From an uncultured Bacteroidota bacterium (GTDB taxonomy: Bacteria; Bacteroidota; Bacteroidia; Chitinophagales; Chitinophagaceae), in NCBI GenBank assembly GCA_903933995.1, contig CAIZMD010000080.1, positions 1 through 7,056 of the forward strand: 7,056 bases of DNA, in the 5' to 3' direction. Position 1 is the stretch's first letter. Each line of letters begins with the position of its first letter. A program made the position numbers and the translations under genes. This document shows, piece by piece, positions 6,224 through 7,056 of the stretch. The notes beneath the pieces are model-generated. The model saw only the letters and a list, made by a program, of their open reading frames with translations. It had not been told where the DNA came from and ran no database searches.

Positions 6224-6781
6224 TTAAGCCTGTGGCGGCCTTTCCAGACGATCCAAATAGATGGATTTGAAATGTTGAAACACGGTAGTATTTGCTGCTA
6301 CATCTACTATCTGTGTTGCAGGGTTCAAACTAATTGCCGGAGTGGCAGTATAATCTTGTACGGAAAACTTGATGGTATGACCATGTTGGTTTCCAGATTT
6401 TTTTGTACTGTTATTGGTGACCAAATCATTGGCCAATCGGAAGAAATCATCCCTAGCATTTTGCATGCCTGTTTTAGCCAGATTGGGTATACACATTAAC
6501 TCTAAAGAGTCATTGTAAATACGGCGTTTTACGTATTTGTATTCCACACCACGAATATTGATAGACCCATCTACACGTTCGTAGTTAATATTGTAGTGGT
6601 AATAAGGTAGATTGGTTGGAACTTTAATGCTGATTAAAGTAGATTCATCATAGTTGTCTTGATCCAATTGGGCTTCCAATTGCAAATCGGCACGGTCTTC
6701 TAGAAAGTCCGTTAGCAAACGGTATCCTCCCCAGTTAAACAGCAAAATGCCCAACAATGCTATGGCAAACAATTTTTTCAA
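6224..6781 (-). CDS. Conserved hypothetical membrane-anchored protein with TTG start
   Basis: This is a 185-residue protein. It has an N-terminal hydrophobic helix (about 4-22) that would act as a signal anchor, with the memorable pattern LLFNWGGYRLL (13-23). An acidic segment with DNYDES (42-47) follows, then beta-type strands around VEYKYVKR (79-86). A short helix, NARDDFFRLANDL (108-120), and a polar tail complete it. I recall this architecture in uncharacterised Bacteroidota proteins but cannot assign a function. The start codon is TTG (6779-6781). Reading upstream in frame, a stop occurs at 6809-6811 and no ATG or GTG lies between, while the next in-frame Met is residue 96, past the signal anchor. 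The start is 19 bases after the stop of the GH65-like gene, so the two are probably co-transcribed. Most of the protein should face the periplasm. The single Cys (97) makes a disulfide unlikely within the monomer. Confidence 0.72.
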   Translation of the reverse strand: MKKLFAIALLGILLFNWGGYRLLTDFLEDRADLQLEAQLDQDNYDESTLISIKVPTNLPYYHYNINYERVDGSINIRGVEYKYVKRRIYNDSLELMCIPNLAKTGMQNARDDFFRLANDLVTNNSTKKSGNQHGHTIKFSVQDYTATPAISLNPATQIVDVAANTTVFQHFKSIYLDRLERPPQA

Positions 6782-6800
6782 CGCTCTAAAATAATATTTT

Positions 6801-7056
6801 TTATTGAACTATATAGGTTTTCTTTTCCTTGCCAACCCCAGTGATAGTAAGCTTTTTCCACTGCGCAGGCAATGCCGATTTGATTTGCGTAATCCCCTGT
6901 GGCGTAATCTCCAATCCTCCAAAACCCATCAATAAACTCTGTACAATTCCACCTGCGCCAGTAGCAAAATAAGGATTGGTTCCACCTTTGGTTTCAGCAA
7001 TGACTCTAAATGGCGGATTAAGGTTAGGCACATATGCGTCTTGGAAAAAATGATAA
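6801..7056 (-). CDS. Probable GH65-like glycoside hydrolase/phosphorylase, C-terminal fragment
   Basis: The frame is open to the right edge, so only the last 85 codons are present. The GTG at 7029-7031 is an internal Val and not a start. The fragment reads ...YHFFQDAYVPNLNPPF, then AETKGGTNPYFATGAGG, MGFGGLEITPQGI and LPAQWKKLTITGVG. This order (an asparagine-proline-tyrosine-phenylalanine loop, TGAGG, GFGGL-x-IT, then LP-x-x-W-x-x-L-x-I-x-G) is what I remember from the C-terminal end of GH65-family alpha-glucoside phosphorylases and hydrolases (maltose, kojibiose, trehalose types) and their small C-terminal beta domain. The catalytic Glu and phosphate-binding residues are outside the window, so substrate and mechanism cannot be told. 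Another six-hairpin (alpha/alpha)6-barrel family is the main alternative. The 185-residue hypothetical gene begins 19 bases after its stop and is likely in the same operon. Confidence 0.6.
   Translation of the reverse strand, partial: YHFFQDAYVPNLNPPFRVIAETKGGTNPYFATGAGGIVQSLLMGFGGLEITPQGITQIKSALPAQWKKLTITGVGKEKKTYIVQ

Noticed and set aside
6272..6499. A + strand open frame antisense to the 185-residue hypothetical gene, considered as an alternative coding strand.
   Set aside because: The minus-strand reading has a proper signal anchor and a family-like pattern, while the + strand product is a Cys-rich shadow translation.

Overview
The window looks like chromosomal DNA of a Bacteroidota bacterium, most likely a Chitinophagaceae-type organism. 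The evidence is AT-rich DNA, leaders without clear Shine-Dalgarno sequences, lipoproteins with short Bacteroidota-style lipoboxes, a DUF4349 lipoprotein, and several proteins that resemble conserved Bacteroidota families. This placement is from pattern recognition only. I see no tRNA, rRNA, CRISPR array, insertion sequence or phage gene. Coding density is high, and no gene-free stretch exceeds about 135 bases.

Left part (1-2145): the 3' portion of an amylosucrase-like GH13 gene runs off the left edge on the + strand. It converges, with 6 bases between stop codons, on a minus-strand pair: a small TVGYGD potassium channel followed 18 bases later by a TIGR04325-type methyltransferase. Middle (2146-3692): a 133-base divergent intergenic region separates the channel from a + strand pair, a DUF4349 lipoprotein and an unrecognised two-helix membrane protein that overlap by 4 bases (ATGA). 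A strong bidirectional hairpin terminator follows at 3656-3687.

Right part (3693-7056, all minus strand): in transcription order these are the C-terminal end of a probable GH65-like glycoside hydrolase/phosphorylase, a membrane-anchored conserved hypothetical starting at TTG, a GC-rich hairpin, a lipoprotein of the vanadium-dependent haloperoxidase/PAP2 superfamily, and a predicted outer-membrane beta-barrel protein. The last two are 26 bases apart and probably form one transcription unit ending at the shared terminator.

The themes are alpha-glucan or alpha-glucoside metabolism at both edges (amylosucrase, GH65-like) and envelope functions between them. The observations most worth following are the haloperoxidase-like lipoprotein with Cys in place of the vanadate-contacting Ser, its outer-membrane partner with a Cys pair just after the signal peptide, and the overlapping DUF4349/two-helix pair. 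I see no clear evidence of a wholly new defence or mobile system here.
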